Source: Acetobacter syzygii (GTDB lineage: Bacteria; Pseudomonadota; Alphaproteobacteria; Acetobacterales; Acetobacteraceae). Taken from it: DNA of 64,000 nt. The position numbers and the translations under genes are program-made. The DNA is taken from positions 124,001 through 188,000 of the forward strand of contig NZ_BAMZ01000014.1 in assembly GCF_000964225.1 (NCBI RefSeq), given 5' to 3'. This document shows positions 1 through 10,602 of the stretch, one piece after another (position 1 is the stretch's first letter; each line of letters opens with the position of its first letter). The notes beneath the pieces are model-generated. The model was not told the DNA's origin. It searched no databases and worked only from the letters and a program-made list of their open reading frames with translations.

Positions 1-12
1 GCCATACCGGAT

Positions 13-1926
13 TTAATCCGATGACCAGCCGGGGTGAAAATGCCCATACACGGCCCGGGCAATCTCGCGGCTCACCCCCGGAGCGGCTTCCAGCGCATCC
101 AGTCCTGCCTGTTTGACCGCACGGGCGGAACCAAACGTATTGAGCAGCATTTTTTTGCGTGCGGGCCCAATACCGGGAATATCATCCAGTTCGGACGTAA
201 CCAGCGCCTTGGAGCGGCCAGACCGATGGGTGGTAATGGCAAAGCGATGGGCCTCATCCCGCAGTCTTTGCAAATAGTACAGAACCGGATCCCGCTGATC
301 GAGCTGGAACGGCTCCGTATGGTCCGTGTAAAACCACTCCCGCCCGGCATCCCGGTCCGGGCCTTTGGCAATGCCAACGAGCTTGACCCCCGACACCCCC
401 AGATCTTCCAGTACGGTTTTAACGGCTGAATACTGGCCTGCCCCGCCGTCAATCAGCAGAACATCGGGCCAGTTTGAGGTATCGCCTTCATCCGCCTCCT
501 TCAACGCGCGGCCAAAGCGGCGTTCCAGCACCTCCCGCATCATGGCAAAGTCATCCCCCGGCGTAATGGGGCCTTTAATGCGGAATTTGCGATAAGCCTT
601 GCGGTTAAAACCCTCTGGCCCCCCCACAATCATCACGCCATAGGCGTGTGCGCCCTGAATGTGGCTGTTATCGTACACCTCAATGCGTTCTGGGGGGGCA
701 TCCAGACCAAAAACCTCGGCTACACCTTTAAGCAGCTTGGCCTGCCCGGCTGTTTCCGCCAGCCTACGGTTAAGTGCATCGCGCGCATTGGTCACGGCAT
801 GGTCAACGACCTGCTTTTTCTCCCCCCGTTGCGGGTTGAGAATATCCACTTTTTTGCCACGCCGGAGCGACAGTGCTTCTACCAGCAAAGCACTTTCCGC
901 CAGAGGATGGTTCACCAGAATCTGGGCTGGGCAAGGCTTGTCATCATAAAACTGGACAATAAATGCGGACAGGATATCCGGCGCGGTCTCATCCTGCGCA
1001 TGGGCGGGAAAAAAGGAGCGACTTCCATTGTTGCGTCCGCCACGCACAAAAAAGACCTGAATGCAGGTTTGTCCCGCTTCCTGCCAAAGACCGAACACGT
1101 CCGCATCCTGCAAGGAGGCAGGGTTGATCACATTGGAATCCTGCATTTGCGCCAATGCGCGAATACGGTCGCGCAGAACGGCGGCACGTTCAAAATCCAG
1201 TGCTTCAGCCGCCCTGTTCATATCCGCTCCCAGCGTGTCCCGCAGGGCGGTGTCCTTACCGGATAAAAAATCCCGCGCCTGTTCCACAAGCTGCCCGTAA
1301 GCCTGCTGGTCTATGCGCTCCACACAAGGGGCCGAACAGCGCTTGATCTGGAACAGCAGGCACGGACGACTGCGGCTGTTAAAAACCGAGTCCGCGCAGG
1401 ACCGGAGCAAAAACACACGCTGGATCAAATTAAGCGTCTGATTGACTGCCCATGCGGAGGCAAATGGCCCCCACAGGCTGGCCCCCTTGACGGCCTTGCC
1501 CCTGTGCTTGGCAATCTGAGGAAAAGGCTGCCCATCTGTAAGCATAAGCCAAGGGTAGCTCTTGTCATCACGCAGCAGAATATTGAAGCGGGGCTTCATC
1601 CGCTTGATGTAGTTAGCCTCCAGCAGCAGGGCTTCGGCTTCTGTATGGGTGGTCACAATTTCCATAGATGCCGTCTCCGACACCATGCGCCGCAACCGTT
1701 CGGGCAAACGGGCTACCTGCGTATAGGATGTGACCCGCTTTTTAAGCGAAAGCGCTTTGCCCACATACAGCACCTCACCACGGCTGCCGAGCATACGGTA
1801 CACCCCGGGCGAAAACGGCATGGTGCGCAAGGCGTGCCGGATAACCTCCACCCCTTTAAGGGGCACGGCCTCCACGGCATCACCCTGCGTTGGTGTGCCG
1901 TCCGGTGTTGAATTTTGTGCAGTCAT
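13..1926 (-). CDS. uvrC: Excinuclease ABC subunit C
   Basis: Nucleotide excision repair endonuclease that makes the two incisions around a lesion bound by UvrB. The 637-residue protein has the family layout: an N-terminal GIY-YIG domain (GVYR then LYVGKA, about residues 40-75), a UVR motif in the middle ([16 protein letters not shown]), the RNase H-like nuclease half, and a C-terminal helix-hairpin-helix ([11 protein letters not shown]). I place the start at the ATG at 1926 (MTAQNS), with AAGAG about 10 bases upstream; a TTG 21 bases further up also opens the frame. The gene stands alone, with the dipeptidase gene upstream on the same strand across a 250-base AT-rich gap that carries a DnaA-box-like site. 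Identification is secure; only the start is uncertain. Confidence 0.96.
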   Translation of the reverse strand: MTAQNSTPDGTPTQGDAVEAVPLKGVEVIRHALRTMPFSPGVYRMLGSRGEVLYVGKALSLKKRVTSYTQVARLPERLRRMVSETASMEIVTTHTEAEALLLEANYIKRMKPRFNILLRDDKSYPWLMLTDGQPFPQIAKHRGKAVKGASLWGPFASAWAVNQTLNLIQRVFLLRSCADSVFNSRSRPCLLFQIKRCSAPCVERIDQQAYGQLVEQARDFLSGKDTALRDTLGADMNRAAEALDFERAAVLRDRIRALAQMQDSNVINPASLQDADVFGLWQEAGQTCIQVFFVRGGRNNGSRSFFPAHAQDETAPDILSAFIVQFYDDKPCPAQILVNHPLAESALLVEALSLRRGKKVDILNPQRGEKKQVVDHAVTNARDALNRRLAETAGQAKLLKGVAEVFGLDAPPERIEVYDNSHIQGAHAYGVMIVGGPEGFNRKAYRKFRIKGPITPGDDFAMMREVLERRFGRALKEADEGDTSNWPDVLLIDGGAGQYSAVKTVLEDLGVSGVKLVGIAKGPDRDAGREWFYTDHTEPFQLDQRDPVLYYLQRLRDEAHRFAITTHRSGRSKALVTSELDDIPGIGPARKKMLLNTFGSARAVKQAGLDALEAAPGVSREIARAVYGHFHPGWSSD

Positions 1927-2173
1927 CTGGTGCTCTTTGGGGGGCAATCAATTTCATCCACCGTTTTTGTGGATAAGTCTGTGGACGATGGGGGGCCGAA
2001 AGGGTGCAAACCGCAGATTTTCAGCCCTTCCAACGGATTGCATATTTTTTAATCAAACAAGTCAGAGCCTTGATTTGAAAGGATTTTACGCTTTAGCACT
2101 CTTTGCCGGTCTTTGCTTTTTTGAACTCTTTGTTGAAAATAGGGCATGTCAAGAGGAAGAGTGGACAAAATTT
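1927..2173. other. AT-rich intergenic region with DnaA-box-like sites
   Basis: No gene is visible between uvrC and the dipeptidase gene. It contains a perfect DnaA box (TGTGGATAA at 1968-1976), which forms an inverted pair with ATCCAC at 1956-1961, and a second, weaker copy (TGTGGACGA at 1980-1988). Further right is an AT-rich tract with three TCTTTG copies (2100, 2110, 2127). It presumably holds the uvrC promoter. Whether DnaA acts here is unproven. Confidence 0.45.
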
Positions 2174-3256
2174 TCAGCCCGCATGGTGGGCTGTAATCTC
2201 GCTTTGTTCTGCTACCTGCTCCGCCTTTTCCAGCAGCCGCAAAAAATTTTCACCCCAGAAGGCAGCAATCTCGCTTTGGTCATACCCCCGGCGCATTAAC
2301 TCGGCCGTAATGTTTACGCCCTGTGTGGCATCCTGCCAGTCTTCCAGGGCACCGCCCCCATCAAAATCGGAGGAAATGCCCACATACGCAGGTCCAAGCC
2401 GACGGACAACATAATCAATATGGTCCACCAGATCAGCCACCCCGGCAGAACGCCGCCCTTCCTCCGGTTTGGGTTTAAGAAAAGCAGGCATGGCAGTAAT
2501 CTGGATCAGCCCACCACTGGCCTTGAGCGCATCAAGCTGTGCATCATCCAGATTCCGTGGGTGGTCACATAGCGTGCGCACGCACGAATGACTTGCAACC
2601 ACTGGCGTTGCAGAAGCATCCACCGCCTGCAACATGGTCTGCTTGGATGCGTGAGAGACATCCACCAACAGGCCGAGCCTGTTCATTTCCCGCACAGCCT
2701 CACGCCCAAGGGCGGAAAGCCCTCCGTGCTTTTGTGGCGCATCACCCAGACTGGGACGGTGAATGGCCGCATCGGCCAAAGCATTGTGGCCATTATGGGT
2801 CAGGGTCACATACCGTGCACCACGCTGGCGGAACGCCCTTAACAGTGCAGGGTCTTCCCCCATACCGTAACCGTTCTCCACCGCAGGAATAACGGCAATA
2901 ATACCCTTTTTGTGCGCGGCCCTGATATCGGCCACACGCGGGCAGATGGCGGCTGTTACACCATTATGCGTGCCCTGCATGGTGTTAATGGCATCCAGCA
3001 TGGCAAGGCATTCCTGCTGCACCTGCTGGTGCGCCTCCGCCGTAACCGGCCCCTGCCCCGTATAGGCGACAAAACAGCCAGCCGACATGCCACCACGCTG
3101 CATTTTTGGCAGATCCACCTTACGCAAAGGCGTATCTTCAAATGCATCGCCTCTGTCCGGCCATGGAATATCAATGTGGCTGTCCAGTGAGAGAATGGCA
3201 CTGTGCAGGTCTTGGGCTACCTGCGCGGAAATGGGTTGGGCATGGAGGGTCTTCAT
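2174..3256 (-). CDS. Membrane-dipeptidase-type peptidase (M19)
   Basis: Zinc dipeptidase of the renal dipeptidase (M19) family, which hydrolyses dipeptides, often with D-residues, and some beta-lactams. The 360-residue protein shows the family metal ligands in order: HID near residue 28 (DSHIDIPWP), the bridging Glu in PAVENGYGMG, His in VDVSHASK and in ASHSCVR, and Asp in SSDFDGGG. No signal peptide is evident, so it is probably cytoplasmic. A weak AAAGA precedes the ATG. The stop codon lies inside a small hairpin (2175-2193), which may end transcription. The substrate cannot be read from sequence; dipeptide or D-amino-acid recycling is the family role. Confidence 0.9.
   Translation of the reverse strand: MKTLHAQPISAQVAQDLHSAILSLDSHIDIPWPDRGDAFEDTPLRKVDLPKMQRGGMSAGCFVAYTGQGPVTAEAHQQVQQECLAMLDAINTMQGTHNGVTAAICPRVADIRAAHKKGIIAVIPAVENGYGMGEDPALLRAFRQRGARYVTLTHNGHNALADAAIHRPSLGDAPQKHGGLSALGREAVREMNRLGLLVDVSHASKQTMLQAVDASATPVVASHSCVRTLCDHPRNLDDAQLDALKASGGLIQITAMPAFLKPKPEEGRRSAGVADLVDHIDYVVRRLGPAYVGISSDFDGGGALEDWQDATQGVNITAELMRRGYDQSEIAAFWGENFLRLLEKAEQVAEQSEITAHHAG
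2175..2193 (-). terminator. Weak hairpin at dipeptidase gene end
   Basis: CAGCCC and GGGCTG form a six-pair stem overlapping the dipeptidase stop codon on the minus strand. It is followed by AAAATTTT rather than a clean T tract, so it is only a possible terminator. Confidence 0.35.
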
Positions 3257-3371
3257 TCTTTAATATCATGGGGCGGATGCAAAAAATTGCAAGCCTCTCC
3301 GCCCCACTCCCTAAGGCTCACAGCCCCTCTTTTTACTTGCCCTGCACCGTGCAATACGCCATGCCCTGCCC

Positions 3372-4172
3372 ATGCGACTTGTAACATGGAACATCAACTC
3401 CCTCCGCCTGCGTATGCCGCTGCTGGAAAAACTGACCACCACCTTGCAACCAGATGTTATCTGCCTGCAGGAAACCAAGGTGACAGACGAACTTTTTCCA
3501 CTCGATGCCGTGCGCGCCCTTGGTTTTGAGCATCTGCATTACAAGGGCATGAAGAGCTATAATGGCGTGGCCATTCTCTCGCGCCTGCCACTCAGTGCCG
3601 CAACAGATACGCCCATCTGGTACGGCAAGGAGGACTGCCGCCACATTGCGGCAACCATTCATGCCCCAGGGGGCGACATAGCCCTGCATGATTTTTACGT
3701 ACCCGCCGGAGGGGATGAACCAGACCCCGCGATCAACCCAAAATTTGCGCATAAACTGGCGTTTGTGGAGGAAGTCACAAACTGGTTTGCGCACCAAAAA
3801 CCAAACCGCACAGTACTTGTTGGCGACTTTAACATTGCCCCGCTGGAGCATGATGTGTGGAACCACAAGCAGTTACTCAAAATTGTCAGCCACACTCCAC
3901 CGGAAACCGAGCGCCTGACCAACTGGCAGCAAACAGGCTTTGTGGATGCCATGCGCCACTTTGTGCCTCCCCAAGACAAGCTTTACACTTGGTGGTCTTA
4001 CCGTAACCGGGACTGGCGCAAATCCAACCGGGGCAGAAGGCTTGACCACATATGGGTTACGCCAGATCTGGTTCCACAGCTTGCTGGCATGAACGTGGTG
4101 CAGGATGCCAGAGACTGGCCCTCCCCCTCCGACCACGTTCCCGTGGTCATGGATTTTCTTCCCCTGTCATAA
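3372..4172 (+). CDS. xthA: Exodeoxyribonuclease III (AP endonuclease)
   Basis: Base-excision-repair enzyme that cleaves 5' of abasic sites and degrades DNA 3' to 5'. The 266-residue protein has the ExoIII/endonuclease-exonuclease-phosphatase signatures: TWNINSLRLR at the start (Asn metal ligand), CLQETK (Glu), the LVGDFNIAP loop (Asp and Asn), the WWSYR segment, and the C-terminal LDHIW and SDHVP motifs with the catalytic His. The ATG opens directly on MRLVTWN, the usual ExoIII start; no good Shine-Dalgarno sequence is seen. It is convergent with tamB, 30 bases apart. Confidence 0.95.
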   Translation: MRLVTWNINSLRLRMPLLEKLTTTLQPDVICLQETKVTDELFPLDAVRALGFEHLHYKGMKSYNGVAILSRLPLSAATDTPIWYGKEDCRHIAATIHAPGGDIALHDFYVPAGGDEPDPAINPKFAHKLAFVEEVTNWFAHQKPNRTVLVGDFNIAPLEHDVWNHKQLLKIVSHTPPETERLTNWQQTGFVDAMRHFVPPQDKLYTWWSYRNRDWRKSNRGRRLDHIWVTPDLVPQLAGMNVVQDARDWPSPSDHVPVVMDFLPLS

Positions 4173-4202
4173 AAACCCCGGTGTTGGCCTGCTGCGCAGG
4201 TT

Positions 4203-7200
4203 CTAATAACGGTACTGCCATAGCAGACCAACACTACTGCCCGGATCATTTTCCGGCGTGGTAAAGCCGGTTACGGACCCACCGGTGCCTACCGTGGTGT
4301 TGAGCTTGAGGTGCTTGGTCAGGTCCACCTGAACCTGTGCCTGAGTCCCGGAACCGGAGGTGGCCTGTTTGGCCCCTACGTAAACACCTTTCATAACGTA
4401 TTTACCCGCCTCCACGCTGCTCCCGCCATTACCCACGCCAGAACCGCCCCCCACGGCCAGCCTGTCCAGATGCAAGGTTTTGCGCAAAGTCCCCATCGGG
4501 TCAAAGGTCGTAAGCCCGGTCAGGGTTGCCAGCGCCGTACCCACCTCCACCATCTGGGTGGATGAAAGGGAGCGGGCATCGGTGCCAAAGAGCAGCATGG
4601 CCAGCACCTGATCCTGCGGTAGGGATGGTATGGAATCAAAGCTGATCTTGGGCGCACTGGCGTAGCCACCCACCTTGAGCATGGCTGTCTGCCCTTCAAC
4701 CGCACGATCAGCCTCAAAATCCAACGTTGGGTCCAGTTTGTGGCCAACGCCCGAGCCATTAAAGCCAACCCGCCCTTTGGTGAAGTTGAGAGAAATTCCG
4801 GCAAGGTCAAAATTACCACGCTTGAGGTCAAACCCACCCGTTACAACAGGGGCCTGCGTGCTGCCCGTAACCCGCAGGCGGCCTGCCATTTCCGCATCCA
4901 GCCCATGACCACGCACAAAAAACTTGCCCGGAGAGACCAGCTTGAGGTCCAGCCCAATAACAGACTTGTGGGTACTGGCCGCCAGTTCCTCCTCCGCACG
5001 TTTTTTTTCTTCTCCGGGGCGGATCACATCCAGACGTGCAACGGATGAAGGCAGCGAGTTGGGAATATTAATTTCCACCCGCCGCAATTCCACTCCCCCC
5101 GCAACATCCATACGGGTCTGAATCTGCCCATTAACCGTTATGTCCGCATTGAGAATGGCGGTCAGCAGGTCGCTTGTAACCGGGCGGGCATCTTTGGCCA
5201 GCAAGTGCAGGTTAACGGGCATTCCCGGCATGGCAACGCCAACAAAGCCGGTCACACCAAGCGTGCCATCCCCTGCCTTGGCGTTCAGATTCTGAATCAT
5301 GATCCGGTCGCGTGCCCCAACCACACGACCATTGATCGCGCTCAGGTGGAAGCCTTGGGCAAAATCCTGAAAATCTGCATTGATCAGATCAATCGCACCC
5401 GTAATGGCGGGGGATGCGGTAGTCCCCTTGATCTGTAGGGCCATTTGCATCTGCCCCTGCGCCTGCCGTGCCTGTGCCCCCAGAATGCCGTTGGCAATGC
5501 TCAGGTCCAGATGGCCATCAGTCCGCAAATCCAGCGCTCCGGCTTTGGAGAGCGGCGCATTCCCACGCACCTGCACCCCCAGCTTGGGCCCTGCCGAGGC
5601 ATTGACCTGCACCTGTGCCTGTGTGCGGGCCAGATTGGCCGTAGCCTCCACCTGCAATGGTGGCACAGATGCCATGGCGGAACTCCCCGCCATGCGCAAA
5701 TTGCTCCCCTTCAGCTGCACCTTGCCCTCGGGCTTATCCAAGGCACCAGAAAGCCTGGCAGAAAGCGCGACCACACCCGTGGCTTTTAAGCCGGGTACAA
5801 ACGGCTGCGCCAACGCCGGAGTAATATTGCGAATATCCGCCGTAACCGACAGGCTGGGCTTGAGCCTGCCCGCCACATCCAGTGTTGCAGGCTGGCTCCC
5901 CGGCGCACTCAGCACCGCCCGCAGGTGGTCCAGACCCAGCGTATCCCCGAACGACACCAGGACCGGGGCCTGCAAACGCAGGATTTCTTCCTTGGCTGTA
6001 GCACTCAGTTTCTGGAGTTTGACCTGCTTGTCCGGCAGGTTCAGTACAGCCTGCGTATTCAGTGCCAAAGGTTTGCCCGACCAGCTTGCTGGCCCCACCT
6101 GAGCCGTAAGCAGCATTGCGTTATCGGGGCCTTTTGCACTCACAAGCGCCTGCCCGGTTACACCGGCCGCGGATAGGCCACCCAGACGTAACGTCAGGTC
6201 CGGAGTGGGGTGGAGAGCCGGGTCGGCAACCGTACCCTCCAGAGCAAGAGACCCAACACGCACCACTGGCGTTGTAACATTACCCTTGAGTTTGAGCGCC
6301 ACCACAGGCTTGTCCGCCACAGTGGTGGTATTCACCGATGCCACCATGGAACCCGATAGTTTTTGCCCGACAAGCGGACCATAATCAGCCAGCCGCCCTA
6401 TGCTGAGGTCCAGATTACCACGGGGTATAATTTCCTTTGGTGCAAGCGTTAGCGCACCCTGCCCTTTTGTGCTGTTCCACGCCAGTTTTTGCAGGTCGAG
6501 GTGGCGTATTCCATCCTCTGCCTGCCCAAAAGCCACATCCAGTTGCAATGGCGCACGATCCAGCACACCATTCAGGCCCAGCGTGCCTTGAGGGAGCGTG
6601 GGCAAATGGGCAACAGAGGCATCCAGCACCAATGACCCTTTGGCCATTGTGGCCGTACCAATATTGGCTTTTGCCCCCAGCGTAGCCGCAAAATCCTGCA
6701 ATGGTCCTTTAAGGGCAAGCGCCAGAGTAGCATCTCCCCGCAGGCTCGGTGCCAGCTTGTCCAGTGCTGGCAAGCCAATAGTGGCTGCCATATCCACAGT
6801 CCGCCCGGTTTGCAGGCTACCATGCACCTTGGCATCCAACGCCTGCCCGCTAAGGGTAAGGGACGACAGATCTATCTGCTGCCCCGCAGGCAGGCTGCCC
6901 TGCGCGGGCAACGGGCGCATGGCAGCCACAAGTGCAATCTGCCCATCCGGGCCAAGCAGCCCCGCCGCCTGAGCCTGCCCCCCGGTAATGGCCAGCGGGC
7001 CATTAACCGCCAAATGCGTATCGCCCTGCGGGTTAAGCGGGCGGTCAAACTGCACATTCAACCCTGCATGACCGCGCAAGGGCACACCTGCGGCTTCGCC
7101 TATGGGCAGCAGGTCAGGCACATTCAGGCTGAGTGTCCCCTTCTGGGGGCTGGCGGCCTGCACCGTCCCGGACAGGGAGGCAACCGGATGTTCAAGCCTG

Positions 7201-8417
7201 AAGACCACCGGAATACCCGGCACGCCGGGTTTGGCTGTAGCATCCAGCGTTAAGGGAGCCGCTGCCAGCAGTGTTGGGGCTTTACCGGGGAGTCTCAGAC
7301 CATCCGCCGTCAGGGTCAGATGGAGCTGTTCGGCAGCAGCATGAGCAGGCGCTCCTTCCCCTGCAAACCGAACCTTAAGAGCACCGACCTGTACACCGGA
7401 GGCAGCGAGTTGGTCAATATCCACCTGCGCTGTACCATGTGGTGCAGCCATTTTACCGCTCAAACGTGCGGCAAACCGCACCGCCTGCCACCCCATATCG
7501 GGCGTAAGACTCATCTGCGGGGCCTGCGCCGATGCTTCCAATGCCGTCAGCTGCTGCCCAAGCAGATCCAGCGTACCACGCACCTGTGCGCTTATGGCAC
7601 CGGCGGACGCATTAAACGCCAGACTGGCAGCCTTGGCAGGCCCCTGCATATCCAGCTTGAGCGCAATGGGAGCCAGTTGCGGCATACCCAAACGGGTTAC
7701 GGCAAAACCGTTCGCACCTTCGCTGGCGTTCAGATGAAGGGACAGATTGCCACCGCCTGTTGCCGTGGCAAGGCTGATCTGCCCTGGCACATCCAGCCTT
7801 TTGACCTGCAATGCAATATCCGACCGAGGGAGTCTGGGCAGGCTTAACCCATTAATAACCGGGTCAATATTGCCAAGTTTACCCCGACCACTCACGCTAA
7901 AACTGGCGGCTTGCCCGGCCAGAGGCGCCCCCACGTTAATCCGCTCCACCTCCAGCTTGCGAATATCCACCCCCAGTCGCAAGGAGGAGGGCGCGGAAGG
8001 TGACTCAGCTTTTGCAGGTTGCGCTGCGGAATCGGACACAGGCAGGCGTGGAATATCCAGCTCGGCCGCCGTAAAGGCATAAATACGAGCCTGACGCCCC
8101 AGCATGGCCAGAGGTGACCAGTCCAGCCGGACATCATGCAGTGTGAGCCACGCGCCCTGCCTGTCATGAATCTCAAGCGTTGCCACACGAAAATTATCGG
8201 GGAAACGGCCAGAAAGACCGGAGAGCGTGACCATTCCCCCGGTCAGCGATGTAGTCTGCCGGATGAGCATCCGCCGCCCGGCCCCGGTATTGGCCCCTAC
8301 CAGCAACACGGTGGTTGCCAGCACACCAATCCCTACAAGCGAACCTGTGGCTAACAGCGCAAAACGCCCAACACGCCGCCAAACAGGGCGCGGGGGCGCT
8401 GGAGTGGACTGCGGCAT
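4203..8417 (-). CDS. tamB: Translocation and assembly module protein TamB (DUF490)
   Basis: Inner-membrane-anchored, periplasm-spanning partner of TamA, implicated in outer-membrane protein assembly and phospholipid transport. The protein is 1404 residues: an N-terminal transmembrane segment (around LLATGSLVGIGVLATTVLL), a very long repetitive beta-rich region of AsmA/TamB type with many alternating hydrophobic stretches, and the conserved C-terminal DUF490 domain (for example FDLAGISLNFTKGRVGF and DQVLAMLLFG) ending in an aromatic residue. The start is the ATG at 8417, which overlaps the tamA stop as TGATG, so the two genes are translationally coupled. An in-frame start 36 bases upstream would lie inside tamA and is less likely. 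Confidence 0.92.
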   Translation of the reverse strand: MPQSTPAPPRPVWRRVGRFALLATGSLVGIGVLATTVLLVGANTGAGRRMLIRQTTSLTGGMVTLSGLSGRFPDNFRVATLEIHDRQGAWLTLHDVRLDWSPLAMLGRQARIYAFTAAELDIPRLPVSDSAAQPAKAESPSAPSSLRLGVDIRKLEVERINVGAPLAGQAASFSVSGRGKLGNIDPVINGLSLPRLPRSDIALQVKRLDVPGQISLATATGGGNLSLHLNASEGANGFAVTRLGMPQLAPIALKLDMQGPAKAASLAFNASAGAISAQVRGTLDLLGQQLTALEASAQAPQMSLTPDMGWQAVRFAARLSGKMAAPHGTAQVDIDQLAASGVQVGALKVRFAGEGAPAHAAAEQLHLTLTADGLRLPGKAPTLLAAAPLTLDATAKPGVPGIPVVFRLEHPVASLSGTVQAASPQKGTLSLNVPDLLPIGEAAGVPLRGHAGLNVQFDRPLNPQGDTHLAVNGPLAITGGQAQAAGLLGPDGQIALVAAMRPLPAQGSLPAGQQIDLSSLTLSGQALDAKVHGSLQTGRTVDMAATIGLPALDKLAPSLRGDATLALALKGPLQDFAATLGAKANIGTATMAKGSLVLDASVAHLPTLPQGTLGLNGVLDRAPLQLDVAFGQAEDGIRHLDLQKLAWNSTKGQGALTLAPKEIIPRGNLDLSIGRLADYGPLVGQKLSGSMVASVNTTTVADKPVVALKLKGNVTTPVVRVGSLALEGTVADPALHPTPDLTLRLGGLSAAGVTGQALVSAKGPDNAMLLTAQVGPASWSGKPLALNTQAVLNLPDKQVKLQKLSATAKEEILRLQAPVLVSFGDTLGLDHLRAVLSAPGSQPATLDVAGRLKPSLSVTADIRNITPALAQPFVPGLKATGVVALSARLSGALDKPEGKVQLKGSNLRMAGSSAMASVPPLQVEATANLARTQAQVQVNASAGPKLGVQVRGNAPLSKAGALDLRTDGHLDLSIANGILGAQARQAQGQMQMALQIKGTTASPAITGAIDLINADFQDFAQGFHLSAINGRVVGARDRIMIQNLNAKAGDGTLGVTGFVGVAMPGMPVNLHLLAKDARPVTSDLLTAILNADITVNGQIQTRMDVAGGVELRRVEINIPNSLPSSVARLDVIRPGEEKKRAEEELAASTHKSVIGLDLKLVSPGKFFVRGHGLDAEMAGRLRVTGSTQAPVVTGGFDLKRGNFDLAGISLNFTKGRVGFNGSGVGHKLDPTLDFEADRAVEGQTAMLKVGGYASAPKISFDSIPSLPQDQVLAMLLFGTDARSLSSTQMVEVGTALATLTGLTTFDPMGTLRKTLHLDRLAVGGGSGVGNGGSSVEAGKYVMKGVYVGAKQATSGSGTQAQVQVDLTKHLKLNTTVGTGGSVTGFTTPENDPGSSVGLLWQYRY

Positions 8418-10354
8418 CAGAATGTTTCCCCCAGCCCGATATAAAGGTCCCACGTATCGCCCCGTGGCGCACGGTTAAGGGGAACCGCCACATCCAGCCG
8501 AACCGGGCCTATGGGCGTATAATACCGCACACCACCACCCGCACCCACACGCAGGGTACCGGTAAAAGGCATACTGCTGCTGCCTACCTGCCCCGCATCT
8601 GCAAAAGCGGCCATGCCAAAGCTTTTAAACAAACGCTGCCTGTATTCCACCGACCCTGCATCCAGCGACGTACCACCAATGGCGTATTTGGTATGCCCGT
8701 ACTGGGGGCCAACCCCCTGCCAGCGATAACCTCGCACCGTAGCACTCCCCCCTGCGTACATGCGCTGGTCGGGTGGAATGTCCCATGTCCCTGCGCCCTG
8801 AATACTGCCTATGGTGCCACGAAATGCAAAAATACTGCGTCCAGGACGGCTGATGCCAAGTTTGTGCAAATCCACATAGGTGGAGGCCGTGGCGTTCATG
8901 ATTGTAAAAAATGATGTGCTGCCACCCTTATCCCCCAAAGAGAGCGAGGGCGTTACGTTAATGCTGGCACGCACACCATGGGTGGCTGGCTCAATCGGGT
9001 TGCCCACACCGGTGTTGTCGTACATGCCCGACAAGGGCGCTGACAGAATTGTATAGCTTCGTGACACGTTGAACTGTTCGATTCTTTCCTGCTCCGCAGC
9101 CAGTCCAAAATTTCCGTTCCAGTTTTTCGCCAACGGGCGCGTTACCCCACCACGCAGCAGCAAGGCCGTCTGCCGGTAGGACCAGAACAACTGCCGCAAC
9201 CCCTCTATGCGGGCATTAAGATTCTGCCGGGACTCCAGAAAGTCTGGCTTAAAAAAGTCGGCATACACATCGTAACCCAAGCCCTGCTGGGCCGACCCGC
9301 CCAGACCCGTAATCAGGGCTGTCAGGCGCAGGCGCTCGGCATTGCCCAGCAGATTATTGTGGGTCCAGGTTGCGCCCACACGCGCACCAAGGTCGGTGGA
9401 ATACCCCAATTCTGCCCCGACGGAATGGCGCTTGCCTTCCTGGAAGGAAAAATCGAGCGGCATGGTGCCATTAACCGCTTTGTCGGAACCATCCCTGACC
9501 GTAACGTTGGAAAAAACACCAAGGGTGGTCAGATCCTGCCGGGCCGCTTCTATGCGGGAGGGCTGGTACAACTCTCCTTCATGCACGGTCAGTCGTTTAC
9601 GCACGAAGGACTCATGCACCTTTTTCAGCCCATCTGTGCTGATCTGGCCGATATTCAGCACCGGCCCCGGCACAACAGGGTAAACAATATCCAGTGTTCT
9701 GCTTGCCGGGCGCAGGTACGCCATGGGTTTATCAACCTGCGCAAGGGCATGTCCGCTCTCGCGCAGGGCATCAAGCAATCGGCCCCCTGCGGCCAGTACA
9801 TCTGCCGCCACGGCTGGCTGCCCCGCGTGCAAACCAAAGGCCTTTTGCTCCGTATCGCTCAGATGGGGGGCAACACCCGTTGCACTTTCCACCAGCTTGA
9901 CGGTTCCCAGATGGAACAGTGGCCCTTTATCCACCTTGACCGTAATATCCACTTTTTCATTTGCAGGAACGGTCTCAATCCACGATGCCAGAGCGGTGGA
10001 CATACCATCCATGGTAACACCCTGCTTGCTGCTTTTGAGCAGGATATGCACCGTTCCATCATAGTATCCGCAGCTTTCCAGTGCTCCGCGCAGGCGGTCA
10101 TATTCATTACGGACACGCCCTGCCAGCGCAAACGGCCCCACCGCACGCGTAGCCTGCAGGCTTAAAAGATCGGACGAAGTTTTAAGCGCAGTATCCAGAT
10201 CACTCTGCCCCGTGGGGGCCAGAGTTGTGACGTATGGCTGCGGATCTGCCGCACGCACGGCACACGTAAATGCGCTCCAGAGCACGGCTCCAGCCAAAAG
10301 GCGATTCGTTGCTCCGGCAAACCTGACCAGTAAGTTACGGTTGTAAACGGCCAC
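8417..10354 (-). CDS. tamA: Outer-membrane assembly factor TamA (Omp85 family)
   Basis: Omp85-family outer-membrane protein that works with TamB. The 645-residue product begins with a signal peptide (hydrophobic core near residues 18-33, likely cleavage after VRAA). POTRA-like repeats follow to about residue 300, including the segment around GQISTDGLKKV, and then a beta-barrel. The Omp85 loop-6 motif VRGY is present (GGSATVRGYRWQGVG), and the protein ends in Phe as expected of a barrel beta-signal. The start is a GTG with AAGGA just upstream. The tamA-tamB order with overlapping stop and start is the standard arrangement. Confidence 0.92.
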   Translation of the reverse strand: MAVYNRNLLVRFAGATNRLLAGAVLWSAFTCAVRAADPQPYVTTLAPTGQSDLDTALKTSSDLLSLQATRAVGPFALAGRVRNEYDRLRGALESCGYYDGTVHILLKSSKQGVTMDGMSTALASWIETVPANEKVDITVKVDKGPLFHLGTVKLVESATGVAPHLSDTEQKAFGLHAGQPAVAADVLAAGGRLLDALRESGHALAQVDKPMAYLRPASRTLDIVYPVVPGPVLNIGQISTDGLKKVHESFVRKRLTVHEGELYQPSRIEAARQDLTTLGVFSNVTVRDGSDKAVNGTMPLDFSFQEGKRHSVGAELGYSTDLGARVGATWTHNNLLGNAERLRLTALITGLGGSAQQGLGYDVYADFFKPDFLESRQNLNARIEGLRQLFWSYRQTALLLRGGVTRPLAKNWNGNFGLAAEQERIEQFNVSRSYTILSAPLSGMYDNTGVGNPIEPATHGVRASINVTPSLSLGDKGGSTSFFTIMNATASTYVDLHKLGISRPGRSIFAFRGTIGSIQGAGTWDIPPDQRMYAGGSATVRGYRWQGVGPQYGHTKYAIGGTSLDAGSVEYRQRLFKSFGMAAFADAGQVGSSSMPFTGTLRVGAGGGVRYYTPIGPVRLDVAVPLNRAPRGDTWDLYIGLGETF

Positions 10355-10602
10355 TATCCTTGTCTGTCCGTTGCCAAATAAAGGCCATGTGACCTCCTAC
10401 CCGGCTGTATTTTGGCATATCTACCCTGCCTATAACCACACCATGACAAAAATTAGATCCATCCGCCAAAAAAAACCTTCACACACGCGATGGATTGTCC
10501 CCGTGCCCATCTTCGCGGTATGAGAACGCATGTTTTTGTGTTTCTTCCACATTACTGCCCGTTCCTTGGCCTGCCCGGCCAGCCTCTGGCAGAAGCAGGA
10601 CC
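10355..10602. other. Divergent intergenic region, tamA / acyltransferase
   Basis: About 250 bases between divergent genes. An AT-rich segment near 10440-10475 could hold promoters, but no single convincing -35/-10 pair or operator stands out. Confidence 0.3.
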
